From Nocardioides iriomotensis (lineage in GTDB: Bacteria; Actinomycetota; Actinomycetes; Propionibacteriales; Nocardioidaceae), in contig NZ_SDPU01000020.1 of NCBI RefSeq assembly GCF_004168035.1, positions 62,001 through 126,000 on the forward strand: a stretch of DNA of 64,000 nt, in the 5' to 3' direction. Shown piece after piece: positions 1-7,927 of the stretch. The position numbers were made by a program, and so were the translations under genes. The notes below the pieces were generated by a model. That model was not told the DNA's origin. It was given only the letters and a program-made list of their open reading frames with translations, and did not search any database. Numbering within the stretch: position 1 is the first letter of the stretch; each line of letters begins with the position of its first letter.

Positions 1-1
1 G

Positions 2-1720
2 CTGCTCCGTCAGTACCTCACGCCGTACCGGCGCGAGATCGCCGTCATCGTCGCGCTCCAGTTCGTCGCGACGATGGCCGCGCTCTACCTGCCCAGCCTC
101 AACGCCGACATCATCGACGACGGCGTGGCCCAGGGTGACACGGGCTTCATCGTGCGCACCGGCGCACTGATGCTCGGCGTCTCGCTCGTGCAGATCCTCT
201 GCAGCGTCGCCGCCGTGTACGTCGGGGCGCGGACCGCGAGCCTGCTCGGCCGCGACCTGCGCGCCTCGCTCTTCCGCCACGTCGGCTCGTTCTCCGGACG
301 CGAGCTGGCCGGCTTCGGCGCCCCGTCGCTGATCACCCGCACGACCAACGACGTGCAACAGGTGCAGATGCTCGTGCTGATGACCTTCACGATGATGGTC
401 ACCGCGCCGATCATGATGGTCGGCGGCGTGCTGATGGCCGTCCGGGAGGACCTCGGCCTGTCGTGGCTGGTCGCCGTCTCGGTGCCGCTGCTGTTCGCCT
501 CGGTCGGCCTGATCGCCTCGCGGATGGTGCCCGGGTTCCGCATCATGCAGACCCGGATCGACGGGGTCAACCGGGTGATGCGCGAGCAGATCACCGGCAT
601 CCGGGTGGTGCGCGCGTTCGTGCGCGAGCCCGTCGAGACCGAGCGGTTCGGCGAGGCCAACGCCGACCTGAGCCGCGTCGCGGTCAACGTCGGCCGCTGG
701 ATGGCCACGATGTTCCCGACCGTGATGCTCATCCTCAACGTGTCGAGCGTCGCCGTGCTGTGGTTCGGCGGGCACCGCGTCGACGACGGCGCGATGCAGG
801 TGGGTGCGTTGACCGCCTTCCTCGCCTACCTCGTGCAGATCCTGATGGCCGTGATGATGGCCAGCTTCATGCTGATGATGGTGCCGCGCGCGGCGGTCTG
901 TGCCGACCGCATCACCGAGGTGCTCGACACCGAGTCGTCCGTCGTACCGCCGGCCGACCCGGTCACCGAGCCCACCGGCTCCGGGCTGCGGATGCGTGGC
1001 GTCTCCTTCACCTACCCGGGCGCGGAGGCTCCGGTGCTCCGCGACGTCGACCTCGACGCGCGGCCCGGCCGGACGCTGGCCGTGATCGGCTCGACGGGTG
1101 CCGGCAAGACCACGCTGGTCAACCTGGTGCCGCGGCTGTTCGACGTGACCGGCGGCGTCGTCGAGGTGGCCGGCGTCGACGTGCGCCGGCTCGACCCCGA
1201 CGTGCTGTGGAGCCGGATCGGTCTCGTGCCGCAGAAGGCGTTCCTGTTCTCCGGCACGGTCGCCAGCAACCTCCGGCACGGCAAGCCCGATGCCACCGAG
1301 GAGGAGATGTGGCAGGCGCTCGAGGTCGCGCAGGCCCGTGACTTCGTGGAGGCGATGCCCGGCGGGCTCGAGGCGCCGATCGCGCAGGGCGGCACCAACG
1401 TCTCCGGCGGGCAGCGGCAGCGCCTCGCGATCGCCCGCGCGGTGATCCGGCGGCCCGAGGTCTACCTGTTCGACGACGCGTTCTCCGCGCTCGACCTGGC
1501 CACCGACCGGCGGCTGCGCGCCGCGCTGGCCCCGATCACCACCGACGCCACCGTCGTGGTCGTCGCCCAGCGTGTCTCCACGATCCTCGACGCCGACGAG
1601 ATCGTCGTGCTCGAGGACGGCGAGGTCGTCGGCCGCGGCACCCACGACGAGCTCGTCGCGACCAACGAGACCTACCAGGAGATCGTCGCGTCCCAGCTCA
1701 CCCCGGAGGAGGCGGCATGA
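2..1720 (+). CDS. ABC exporter half-transporter, subunit 1 (5' end outside window)
   Basis: This is a fused membrane-plus-ATPase half transporter that pumps a substrate out of the cell; the substrate cannot be read from sequence. The frame is already open at base 2, so the true start lies upstream. A multi-helix ABC exporter membrane region fills roughly the first 290 visible residues. The ATPase domain follows with Walker [10 protein letters not shown], signature VSGGQ and Walker B ending [10 protein letters not shown]. The residue after the Walker B aspartate is Asp rather than the catalytic Glu, a mark of the degenerate site in heterodimeric exporters such as LmrCD or TmrAB. The stop overlaps the start of the next ABC gene (ATGA), so the two are co-translated and probably form the heterodimer. 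Confidence 0.93.
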   Translation: MLRQYLTPYRREIAVIVALQFVATMAALYLPSLNADIIDDGVAQGDTGFIVRTGALMLGVSLVQILCSVAAVYVGARTASLLGRDLRASLFRHVGSFSGRELAGFGAPSLITRTTNDVQQVQMLVLMTFTMMVTAPIMMVGGVLMAVREDLGLSWLVAVSVPLLFASVGLIASRMVPGFRIMQTRIDGVNRVMREQITGIRVVRAFVREPVETERFGEANADLSRVAVNVGRWMATMFPTVMLILNVSSVAVLWFGGHRVDDGAMQVGALTAFLAYLVQILMAVMMASFMLMMVPRAAVCADRITEVLDTESSVVPPADPVTEPTGSGLRMRGVSFTYPGAEAPVLRDVDLDARPGRTLAVIGSTGAGKTTLVNLVPRLFDVTGGVVEVAGVDVRRLDPDVLWSRIGLVPQKAFLFSGTVASNLRHGKPDATEEEMWQALEVAQARDFVEAMPGGLEAPIAQGGTNVSGGQRQRLAIARAVIRRPEVYLFDDAFSALDLATDRRLRAALAPITTDATVVVVAQRVSTILDADEIVVLEDGEVVGRGTHDELVATNETYQEIVASQLTPEEAA

Positions 1721-3717
1721 GCGACCGCAAGACCCTCAAGGTCACCGAGCGCGTCCAGATGGGCGGCGGCCCCGGCCGCGGCGGCCCGTTCGGCGGCGGC
1801 ATGGTGGGCCAGAAGTCGATGGACTTCGGCCCGTCCGCCAAGCGCCTCGTGGGCCGGCTGGCGCCCGAGCGCGGCAAGGTCGTCCTGGTGCTGCTGCTCG
1901 CGATCGCCTCGGTCACGCTCAGCGTCATCGGCCCGCGCGTCCTCGGCTTCGCGACGGACCTCATCTTCGAGGGCCTGTTCGGCCGCAACCTGCCCCCCGG
2001 CATGTCCAAGGCCGACGCCGTCGCCGCTCTCCGGGAGCGTGGCGACGACCGGCTCGCCGACATGCTCGCCGGCATGGACGTCGTGCCCGGTCAGGGCGTC
2101 GACTTCGGCGCGGTCGGCCACGTGCTGCTGCTCGTGCTCGGCGTGTACGTCGTCGCCTCGCTGCTCATGTGGCTCCAGGGCTACGTGCTCAACGACGTCG
2201 TGCAGTCCGCCGTACGCCGGATGCGCGACGACGTCGAGGCCAAGATCCACCGGCTGCCGCTGAGCTACTTCGACCGGCAGCCCCGCGGCGAGCTGCTGTC
2301 CCGGGTCACCAACGACATCGACAACATCAGCCAGACGCTGCAGCAGACCATGAGCCAGCTGCTCGTCTCGCTGCTCACCGTCGTCGGCGTGCTGGCGATG
2401 ATGTTCTCGATCTCGCCGACGCTCGCGCTGATCGCGTTGGTCACGGTGCCGGTCGGGATGGCGCTGACCGGCCAGATCATGAAGCGGTCGCAGGGCCTGT
2501 TCATCCAGCAGTGGCGCCGCACCGGCGCGCTCAACGGCCAGATCGAGGAGGCCTTCACCGGGCACAGCCTGGTCAAGGTGCTCGGTCGCCGGCGCGAGGT
2601 CGAGGCGGCCTTCGAGGCCGAGAACGACGAGCTCTACCAGGCGTCGTTCGGCGCGCAGTTCGTCAGCGGGCTGATCATGCCGGTGATGATGTTCCTCGGG
2701 AACCTCAACTACGTCGTGATCGCCGTCCTCGGCGGCCTCCGCGTCGCCAACGGCTCGATGAGCCTCGGCGAGGTGCAGGCGTTCATCCAGTACTCCCGCC
2801 AGTTCACCCAGCCGCTCACCCAGCTCGCCTCGATGGTCAACCTGCTCCAGTCCGGCGTCGCCTCGGCCGAGCGCGTCTTCGAGCTCCTGGACGCGGAGGA
2901 GGAGCCCGTCGAGTCCGACGCACCGCCGACGACCGGTGGCCGCGGCGAGGTCCGGTTCGAGGACGTGTCCTTCCGCTACGACCCCGACCGGCCGCTCATC
3001 GAGGACCTGTCTCTGGTCGCCCGGCCGGGCGAGACCGTCGCGATCGTCGGCCCGACCGGCGCCGGCAAGACCACCCTGGTCAACCTCGTCATGCGCTTCT
3101 ACGACGTCGACTCCGGCCGGATCACGCTCGACGGCGTCGACGTCGCGACGATGCGCCGTGCCGACCTGCGCGGCCGCACCGGCATGGTGCTGCAGGACAC
3201 CTGGCTGTTCGAGGGCACGATCCGCGACAACATCGCCTACGGCCGTCCGGGCGCGAGCGAGGAGGAGATCCTCGAGGCCGCGCGCGCGACGTACGTGGAC
3301 CGGTTCGTGCACAACCTGCCCGACGGCTACGACACCGTGATCGACGAGGAGGGCGGCTCGCTCTCGGCCGGCGAGCGGCAGCTCGTCACGATCGCCCGGG
3401 CGTTCCTCGCCAAGCCGGCGCTGCTGATCCTCGACGAGGCGACCAGCTCGGTCGACACGCGCACCGAGCTGCTGGTGCAGCACGCCATGGCCGCGCTGCG
3501 CACCGACCGCACCAGCTTCGTGATCGCGCACCGGCTGTCGACGATCCGCGACGCCGACCTGATCCTCGTGATGGAGGACGGCCGGATCGTCGAGCAGGGC
3601 AGCCACGACGAGCTGCTCGCCCGGGGCGGCGCCTACGCCGAGCTCTACCAGGCACAGTTCGCCGCGCCGGCCGACGACGCCGCGATCACGGCCGAGGAGC
3701 TCGGCGCCCCCGTGTGA
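1717..3717 (+). CDS. ABC exporter half-transporter, subunit 2
   Basis: The 666-residue partner of the upstream half transporter. After a Gly-rich cytoplasmic start (about 1-45) come the exporter membrane helices (about 50-350) and the nucleotide-binding domain (about 395-640). The ATPase motifs are complete: Walker [10 protein letters not shown], signature LSAGE, and Walker [13 protein letters not shown] with the catalytic Glu, then the switch histidine in IAHRLST. So this subunit supplies the competent Walker B, while its partner has Asp at that place. Start ATG overlaps the previous stop by four bases. Multidrug or lipid export is typical of the family, but nothing here fixes the substrate. 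Confidence 0.94.
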   Translation: MSDRKTLKVTERVQMGGGPGRGGPFGGGMVGQKSMDFGPSAKRLVGRLAPERGKVVLVLLLAIASVTLSVIGPRVLGFATDLIFEGLFGRNLPPGMSKADAVAALRERGDDRLADMLAGMDVVPGQGVDFGAVGHVLLLVLGVYVVASLLMWLQGYVLNDVVQSAVRRMRDDVEAKIHRLPLSYFDRQPRGELLSRVTNDIDNISQTLQQTMSQLLVSLLTVVGVLAMMFSISPTLALIALVTVPVGMALTGQIMKRSQGLFIQQWRRTGALNGQIEEAFTGHSLVKVLGRRREVEAAFEAENDELYQASFGAQFVSGLIMPVMMFLGNLNYVVIAVLGGLRVANGSMSLGEVQAFIQYSRQFTQPLTQLASMVNLLQSGVASAERVFELLDAEEEPVESDAPPTTGGRGEVRFEDVSFRYDPDRPLIEDLSLVARPGETVAIVGPTGAGKTTLVNLVMRFYDVDSGRITLDGVDVATMRRADLRGRTGMVLQDTWLFEGTIRDNIAYGRPGASEEEILEAARATYVDRFVHNLPDGYDTVIDEEGGSLSAGERQLVTIARAFLAKPALLILDEATSSVDTRTELLVQHAMAALRTDRTSFVIAHRLSTIRDADLILVMEDGRIVEQGSHDELLARGGAYAELYQAQFAAPADDAAITAEELGAPV

Positions 3718-3748
3718 GGGGAGGGGACAGGGGTCGAGAACGAGGAAC

Positions 3749-3825
3749 GGCCCGTGGGCGGTGCGGTGTTCCCCTCAGGGAGGGGGTCCGCTCTCGAGCC
3801 GGACTCGCTCGAGCGCCCACGGGCC
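3749..3825 (-). ncRNA. Folded element closed by a 12-bp stem; 3' part of a small minus-strand transcript
   Basis: GGCCCGTGGGCG (3749-3760) and its exact reverse complement (3814-3825) close a 77-base element. Inside are two further perfect hairpins: CCCCTC/GAGGGG with a 3-base loop (3771-3785) and CTCGAGC/GCTCGAG (about 3794-3813). It could fold as a three-way junction on either strand. It lies after the stop of the plus-strand ABC gene and downstream of a minus-strand promoter and mini-ORF. It may be a bidirectional terminator, or the structured 3' part of a minus-strand small RNA; the multibranched form is more elaborate than a simple terminator. I do not recognise a named RNA family. Confidence 0.5.
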
Positions 3826-3892
3826 GGGTGACTGCCCTGGATTACCAGCGCGCACGACAACCATCGGCTGCGCCGTGCTGGTCGGTGCGCTG

Positions 3893-3931
3893 CTAGGAAG
3901 CAGCCACCTCACGCGTCCTGAAAGAATTCAC
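3893..3931 (-). CDS. 12-codon mini-ORF with perfect ribosome binding site
   Basis: GTG at 3931-3929 opens a frame encoding MNSFRTREVAAS and ending in TAG (3895-3893). Nine bases upstream is AAAGGAGGT (3949-3941), an uninterrupted match to the 16S anti-Shine-Dalgarno, the strongest such site I saw in the window. A promoter sits 30-60 bases further upstream. The peptide lies on the strand opposite both neighbouring genes, and no minus-strand gene follows before the convergent ABC gene. It is therefore not an ordinary leader of a downstream operon; a stand-alone short peptide or a dual-function small RNA fits better. Function unknown. The RBS, start and stop are seen; expression is inferred. Confidence 0.55.
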   Translation of the reverse strand: MNSFRTREVAAS

Positions 3932-3962
3932 TTCTGGACCACCTCCTTTCCCGTGTGCCCTC

Positions 3963-3992
3963 AGGCTACGACGGGGGACAAAGGCCCCTCAA
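3963..3992 (-). promoter_or_regulatory. Promoter for the minus-strand mini-ORF transcript
   Basis: Read on the minus strand, TTGAGG (3992-3987) and TAGCCT (3968-3963) are separated by 18 bases and fit a vegetative actinobacterial promoter. Transcription would begin near 3956, giving a short leader before the AAAGGAGGT site. The promoter is divergent from the MFS gene that starts at 4027. Predicted by pattern only. Confidence 0.45.
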
Positions 3993-4026
3993 GGGATTTC
4001 GCGGGTCGGATGAGAGGCTCTCGGTC

Positions 4027-5271
4027 GTGGCGAGACGGTGGAGGCGGGTGCTGACCGACGTCCGCCCCCTCCAGGTGTCCCCGCCGTACCGCCGGCTCTT
4101 CCTCGGCAACACCGTCGGGCAGCTCGGCCAGCAGATGACCGTCGTGACCATCGCGGTCCAGGTCTTCACGCTCACCGACTCGTCGTTCGCCGTCGGCCTG
4201 ATCGGTGTCCTCGGCCTGGTCCCGCTGGTCGGGTTCGGGCTGTACGCCGGCGCGATCGCCGACGCCATGGATCGGCGGCTGCTCGCACTCGTCGCCTCGG
4301 CCGGGTCGTGGCTGGTCTCCCTTGTGCTGGCCGCGCAGGCCTTCCTCGGCAACACGAACGTGCTCGTCATCTACACCTGTGTCGTCGTGCAGGCCGCCTG
4401 CTACGCCGCCACCAGCCCGGCCCGCGGCGCGATGATCGCCCGGCTCCTGCCGGCCGAGCTGCTGCCCGCCGCCAGCGCGCTCAACTCCGCGTCGTTCAAC
4501 CTGGGTTTCACGGTCGGCCCGATGCTCGGCGCGCTGCTCATCTCCGTCGGCGGGTTCGAGGTCGCCTACACTGCCGACGCGATCCTGTTCACCGCCACGC
4601 TGTACGCGATCTACCGCGTGCCGGCCATGCCGCCGGGCCGGGACAGCCCGCGCGCCGGCTTCCGCTCGGTGCTCGACGGGCTGGGCTTCCTGCGCCGCTC
4701 GCCGAACCTGCGGATGACCTTCGTGCTCGACCTGTGCGCGATGGTGTTCGCCCACCCCCGCGCGCTGTTCCCGGCGCTCGGCTACAAGGTCTTCGGCGGT
4801 GGGGCCGCGACGGTGGGCATCCTCCAGGCCGCCCCGGCCGTCGGCGCGCTGATGGCGTTCGTCGTGTCCGGATGGATCAGCCGGGTGCGGTGGCACGGCG
4901 TCGCGATCGTGCTGTCGATCCTCGTGTACGGCGCCGCGATCGGCTCGGTCGGCCTGGCCGGCTCGCTGTGGCTGGGCGTGGTGTTCCTCTGCATCGCCGG
5001 CGCCGCCGACTCGGTCAGCTCGGCGTTCCGCAACACCGTGCTCCAGGTCGCCGCGCCCGACGAGCTGCGCGGGCGGCTGCAGGGCGTGTTCATCGTGGTC
5101 GTGGCGGGGGGACCGCGCGCGGGCGACTTCCTCCTCGGCTCGGTCGGCGAGGCGACGTACGAACGGCTGGCGCTGGTCCTCGGCGGACTCGCCTGCATCG
5201 TCGGCGTGCTGGTCGCGGTCGCGATCCAGCGCTCCTTCCTGCGGTACGACGCCCTCCGCCCCACGCCCTGA
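4027..5271 (+). CDS. MFS transporter, EntS/MFS_3-like
   Basis: A 414-residue, 12-helix major facilitator. The N-terminal half resembles the enterobactin-exporter (EntS) subgroup: a short basic start, then LFLGNTVGQLGQQM and the ADAMDRR loop between helices 2 and 3. Substrate unknown; siderophore or drug export is typical of this subgroup. I chose GTG 4027 over the in-frame start at 3955 because the longer form would run through the divergent mini-ORF promoter, and because GAGGCT (4014-4019) lies seven bases upstream, as in the other leaderless genes of this window. It is a single gene with no regulator next to it. Confidence 0.85.
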   Translation: MARRWRRVLTDVRPLQVSPPYRRLFLGNTVGQLGQQMTVVTIAVQVFTLTDSSFAVGLIGVLGLVPLVGFGLYAGAIADAMDRRLLALVASAGSWLVSLVLAAQAFLGNTNVLVIYTCVVVQAACYAATSPARGAMIARLLPAELLPAASALNSASFNLGFTVGPMLGALLISVGGFEVAYTADAILFTATLYAIYRVPAMPPGRDSPRAGFRSVLDGLGFLRRSPNLRMTFVLDLCAMVFAHPRALFPALGYKVFGGGAATVGILQAAPAVGALMAFVVSGWISRVRWHGVAIVLSILVYGAAIGSVGLAGSLWLGVVFLCIAGAADSVSSAFRNTVLQVAAPDELRGRLQGVFIVVVAGGPRAGDFLLGSVGEATYERLALVLGGLACIVGVLVAVAIQRSFLRYDALRPTP

Positions 5272-5293
5272 GCGTGACCACGTTCACAACTGG

Positions 5294-5334
5294 TTGCGAG
5301 TGACAACTATCCGGGTATAGTTGCGTGAAGCAAC
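5294..5334 (+). promoter_or_regulatory. Promoter with overlapping inverted repeats, probable MarR operator
   Basis: TTGCGA (5294-5299) and TATAGT (5316-5321) are spaced by 16 bases and form a likely promoter for the MFS-marR operon. CAACTAT (5304-5310) and ATAGTTG (5317-5323) are a perfect 7-bp inverted repeat lying over the -10 element. A second perfect repeat, GTTGC/GCAAC (5320-5334), overlaps it. The GTTG/CAAC half-sites are what a dimeric MarR repressor would bind, and the operon ends with a MarR gene, so autoregulation is the simplest reading. Confidence 0.65.
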
Positions 5335-5365
5335 CATTCATCCGGTCCGACTGATCCGAGGTCCC

Positions 5366-6964
5366 GTGACGTCCACGCCCACCCAGCACGAACCCCTGAC
5401 CGCCGCGCCCGCGGAGCCGGTGCCGGTCGAGGAGGGCGGCGCGATGACGCACCGCGAGGTGCTCGAGGCGCTCTCCGGCCTGCTGCTCGCGATGTTCGTC
5501 GCGATGCTGTCGAGCACCGTGGTGTCCAACGCGCTCCCGGTGATCGTCGCCGACCTCGACGGCACCGAGTCCGGCTACACCTGGGTCATCGTCGCCACGC
5601 TGCTGGCGCTGACCGCGACGACGCCGATCTGGGGCAAGCTCGCCGACCTGTTCAGCAAGAAGGTGCTGGTGCAGGTCTCGTTGCTGATCTTCGTGGCCGG
5701 CTCGCTGCTGGCGGCGGTGTCGTCGTCGATGGGCATGCTGATCTCCGCCCGCGTCGTGCAGGGCGTCGGTGTCGGCGGCCTCTCGGCGCTGGTCCAGATC
5801 GTGATCGCCTCGATCGTGTCGCCGCGCGAGCGCGGCCGGTACTTCGGCTACCTCGGCGCCGTCTTCGCGGTCGCCACGGTCAGCGGCCCGCTCATCGGCG
5901 GCCTGATCGTCGACACGTCGTGGCTCGGGTGGCGCTGGTGCTTCGCGGTCGGCATCCCGGTCGCGGCCGTCGCGCTCGTCGTGCTGCAGAAGACCCTGCA
6001 CCTGCCCACCGTCCGCCGCGAGGGCGTGAAGATCGACTACCTCGGCGCGGCGCTCATCGCCGCCGGCGTCTCCGTGCTCCTGGTCTGGGTGTCGCTGGCC
6101 GGCAACCACTTCGGCTGGGCCTCGACCACGACCGCCCTGATGGTCGGCGGCGGCCTGGCGCTGCTCGCCCTGGCCGTGCTGGTCGAGTCCAAGGTGGCCG
6201 AGCCGGTGATCCCGCTGCGCCTGTTCAAGGACCGCACGATCACGCTGGCCTCGATCGCCTCGACGATGGTCGGGGTCGCGATGTTCGGCGCCACCGTGTT
6301 CCTCTCGCAGTTCTTCCAGCTCGCCCACGGCAAGACCCCGACCGTGGCCGGCCTGATGACGCTGCCGATGGTGGTCGGCCTGCTGCTCTCCAGCATCGTC
6401 ACCGGCCGGATCATCGCCCGCACCGGCGTCTGGAAGCGCTACCTCGTCGGCGGCTCCGTCCTCCTCGTCGTCGGGCTCGGCCTGCTGGCCACGCTCGACC
6501 ACACCACGTCGATGGTGACGGCGGGCGTCTCCATGGCCGTGATGGGCCTCGGTCTCGGCGCGGTCAACCAGAACCTCGTGCTCGCGGTCCAGAACGTCGC
6601 AGCCCAGCGCGACATGGGCGCGGCCAGCTCGCTCGCCGCGTTCTTCCGCACGATGGGTGGTGCGGCCGGGGTGTCCGCGCTGGGCGCCGCGCTCGGCCAC
6701 CAGGTCGCCGCGTCGGTGACGTCGGGCCTCGCCGAGCTGGGTATCGCGGTCCAGGGCGAGAGCGGGACGATCCCCGACATGGACAGCCTGCCGGCCCCGG
6801 TCCGGGCGGTGTTCGAGGCGGCGTACGGCGACGCGACGGGACACGTGTTCCTGATCGCCGTACCCTTTGCAGTCGTGGCCCTGGTGTGCATCCTGCTGAT
6901 CCGCGAGACCCCGCTCCGCACCACGATCGCGCGCGCCGACGAGCTCGAGGACGCCCGCGCGTGA
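5366..6964 (+). CDS. MFS drug efflux pump, DHA2 (EmrB/QacA-like) family
   Basis: A proton-driven exporter with about 14 predicted membrane helices (532 residues). Family marks are LSSTVVSNALPVIV in helix 1, WGKLADLFSKK between helices 2 and 3, and RVVQGVGVGG in helix 4. Two starts are possible: GTG 5366 as given, or ATG 5444, which has GGAGG eight bases upstream and would remove an acidic, Pro-rich tail of 26 residues. A start at 5321 is ruled out because it falls inside the -10 element. The stop overlaps the MarR start (GTGA), so pump and regulator form one operon, a usual arrangement for inducible drug efflux. Confidence 0.9.
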   Translation: MTSTPTQHEPLTAAPAEPVPVEEGGAMTHREVLEALSGLLLAMFVAMLSSTVVSNALPVIVADLDGTESGYTWVIVATLLALTATTPIWGKLADLFSKKVLVQVSLLIFVAGSLLAAVSSSMGMLISARVVQGVGVGGLSALVQIVIASIVSPRERGRYFGYLGAVFAVATVSGPLIGGLIVDTSWLGWRWCFAVGIPVAAVALVVLQKTLHLPTVRREGVKIDYLGAALIAAGVSVLLVWVSLAGNHFGWASTTTALMVGGGLALLALAVLVESKVAEPVIPLRLFKDRTITLASIASTMVGVAMFGATVFLSQFFQLAHGKTPTVAGLMTLPMVVGLLLSSIVTGRIIARTGVWKRYLVGGSVLLVVGLGLLATLDHTTSMVTAGVSMAVMGLGLGAVNQNLVLAVQNVAAQRDMGAASSLAAFFRTMGGAAGVSALGAALGHQVAASVTSGLAELGIAVQGESGTIPDMDSLPAPVRAVFEAAYGDATGHVFLIAVPFAVVALVCILLIRETPLRTTIARADELEDARA

Positions 6965-7401
6965 CCGGCAAGGCCGACCTGCTCCGGGCGGTCGAGGCGG
7001 AGGTCGTGGCGATGCTGCGGCGGGCCCGACGGGCCACCACCGACCGGGCCCGGCTCATCGACCCGGCCCTGGCCACGGTCGGCTACCAGGTGCTCGTCGC
7101 GCTGCGCGAGAACCCCGGCCTGCCGCAGTCGGCCCTCGTCGAGAAGCTCGACATGGACAAGGGCGCGGTGAGCCGCCAGGTGCACCTGCTGTCCGACCTC
7201 GGCCTGGTCGACAAGCACGCCGACCCCGAGGACCGGCGGGCCTGCCTGGTCTCGCTGTCCGAGGAGGGGGAGCGCCGGATGGGCGACCTCGAGCGCGAGC
7301 GCCGCTCGGCGTACGTCGCCCGCTTCGACGACTGGACGCCGGACGAGCTGACCGTCCTCGCCGACCAGCTCGCGAAGTACAACCGCACGCTGGAGAAGTA
7401 G
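6961..7401 (+). CDS. MarR-family transcriptional regulator
   Basis: A 146-residue winged-helix dimer that typically represses efflux genes until a ligand binds. The winged helix covers about residues 45-110: VGYQVLVALREN, then the recognition helix KGAVSRQVHLLSDLGLV and the wing DPEDRRACLVSLSEEG. The start GTG overlaps the stop of the MFS pump by four bases, so it is translated with it. The likely target is the inverted-repeat promoter at 5294-5334 in front of the pump. The inducing ligand cannot be predicted. Confidence 0.92.
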   Translation: MTGKADLLRAVEAEVVAMLRRARRATTDRARLIDPALATVGYQVLVALRENPGLPQSALVEKLDMDKGAVSRQVHLLSDLGLVDKHADPEDRRACLVSLSEEGERRMGDLERERRSAYVARFDDWTPDELTVLADQLAKYNRTLEK

Positions 7402-7421
7402 CGGCGAAGGAGCGGCCCGGA

Positions 7422-7439
7422 GTCCCGGAGGCTCGGGAC
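7422..7439 (+). terminator. Hairpin downstream of marR
   Basis: GTCCCG (7422-7427) and CGGGAC (7434-7439) form a perfect 6-bp inverted repeat around a 6-base loop, 20 bases after the marR stop. No T-run follows. The right arm overlaps the DevR-like box at 7435, so the repeat could be a short terminator or part of the operator. Confidence 0.4.
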
Positions 7440-7448
7440 CTATGACCC
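7435..7448 (+). promoter_or_regulatory. DevR/DosR-like box upstream of the PNPOx gene
   Basis: GGGACCTATGACCC lies 51 bases before the start codon. It differs by one base from the motif at 11020-11033 in front of the DoxX-USP operon, and resembles the mycobacterial DevR box core GGGACTWWAGTCCC as I remember it. A DevR-like regulator with a closely matching recognition helix is encoded nearby, so this is its probable site. Confidence 0.6.
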
Positions 7449-7499
7449 ATCCGGGATGCCGCCCGGCAGTCCACCCTTGAGTGCGAGGAGGAACCTGCC

Positions 7500-7904
7500 A
7501 TGACCACCCTGATGCCCGCCGAGCTCTCCGTCGAGGAGTGCCGCGACCTGCTGAGCCGTCACGTCGTCGGACGCGTCGCGCTGGCCACTCCCGGGGGACC
7601 CCGCATCGTGCCGGTGAACTACGCGATGCACGAGGACTCGATCGTGTTCCGCACCGCGCCGTACTCCGAGCTCGGCACCTACGGGTGGGACACCGAGCTC
7701 GCCTTCGAGGTCGACCACATCGACGAGGAGCGGCACACCGGCTGGAGCGTGATCGCGCTCGGCCGCGGCTCGCTCATCGAGGACCCCGGTGAGCTCGCGG
7801 AGATCCGCGGCCGCTGGGACCCGCACCCGTGGGCCGGCGGGTCCCGCCAGCTCTACATGCGGATCACCTGGCGCACCCTCACGGGGCGTCGGCTGGCCGG
7901 CTGA
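7500..7904 (+). CDS. Pyridoxamine 5'-phosphate oxidase-fold (flavin-binding) protein
   Basis: A 134-residue split-barrel protein of the PNPOx/FMN-binding class; such proteins bind FMN or F420 and reduce small substrates. The N-terminal LSVEECRDLLSRHVVGRVAL, then PVNYAMHEDSIVFRT and FEVDHIDEERHTGWSV, are typical of this group, which is common in mycobacterial dormancy regulons. ATG 7500 has GAGGAGG about ten bases upstream. A DevR-like box is 51 bases upstream and the DevS-like kinase gene starts 23 bases after the stop, so it probably belongs to the same hypoxia or redox response. The exact reaction is unknown. Confidence 0.85.
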   Translation: MTTLMPAELSVEECRDLLSRHVVGRVALATPGGPRIVPVNYAMHEDSIVFRTAPYSELGTYGWDTELAFEVDHIDEERHTGWSVIALGRGSLIEDPGELAEIRGRWDPHPWAGGSRQLYMRITWRTLTGRRLAG

Positions 7905-7927
7905 CCCGTCGCCACTAACCTGACCGC

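Noticed and set aside
1672-3606. Long open frame on the minus strand under the ABC exporter gene
   Set aside because: Its composition is that of a GC-rich shadow frame (Arg/Asp/His/Leu-rich, no domain motifs) and the plus strand carries clear ABC motifs.
3890-3906. GGAAGCAGCCA, reminiscent of the SRP RNA tetraloop region
   Set aside because: The rest of the SRP domain IV sequence and pairing are missing; the bases are explained by the minus-strand Ala-Ala-Ser codons and stop.
3936-3950. Plus-strand match to the 3' end of 16S rRNA (ACCTCCTTTC)
   Set aside because: Only about 14 bases match and nothing of helix 45 is present. The same bases read as a perfect Shine-Dalgarno on the minus strand, which explains them.
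5321-5323. TTG as a start for the DHA2 efflux pump
   Set aside because: It falls inside the -10 element and the MarR inverted repeat; GTG 5366 or ATG 5444 are better.
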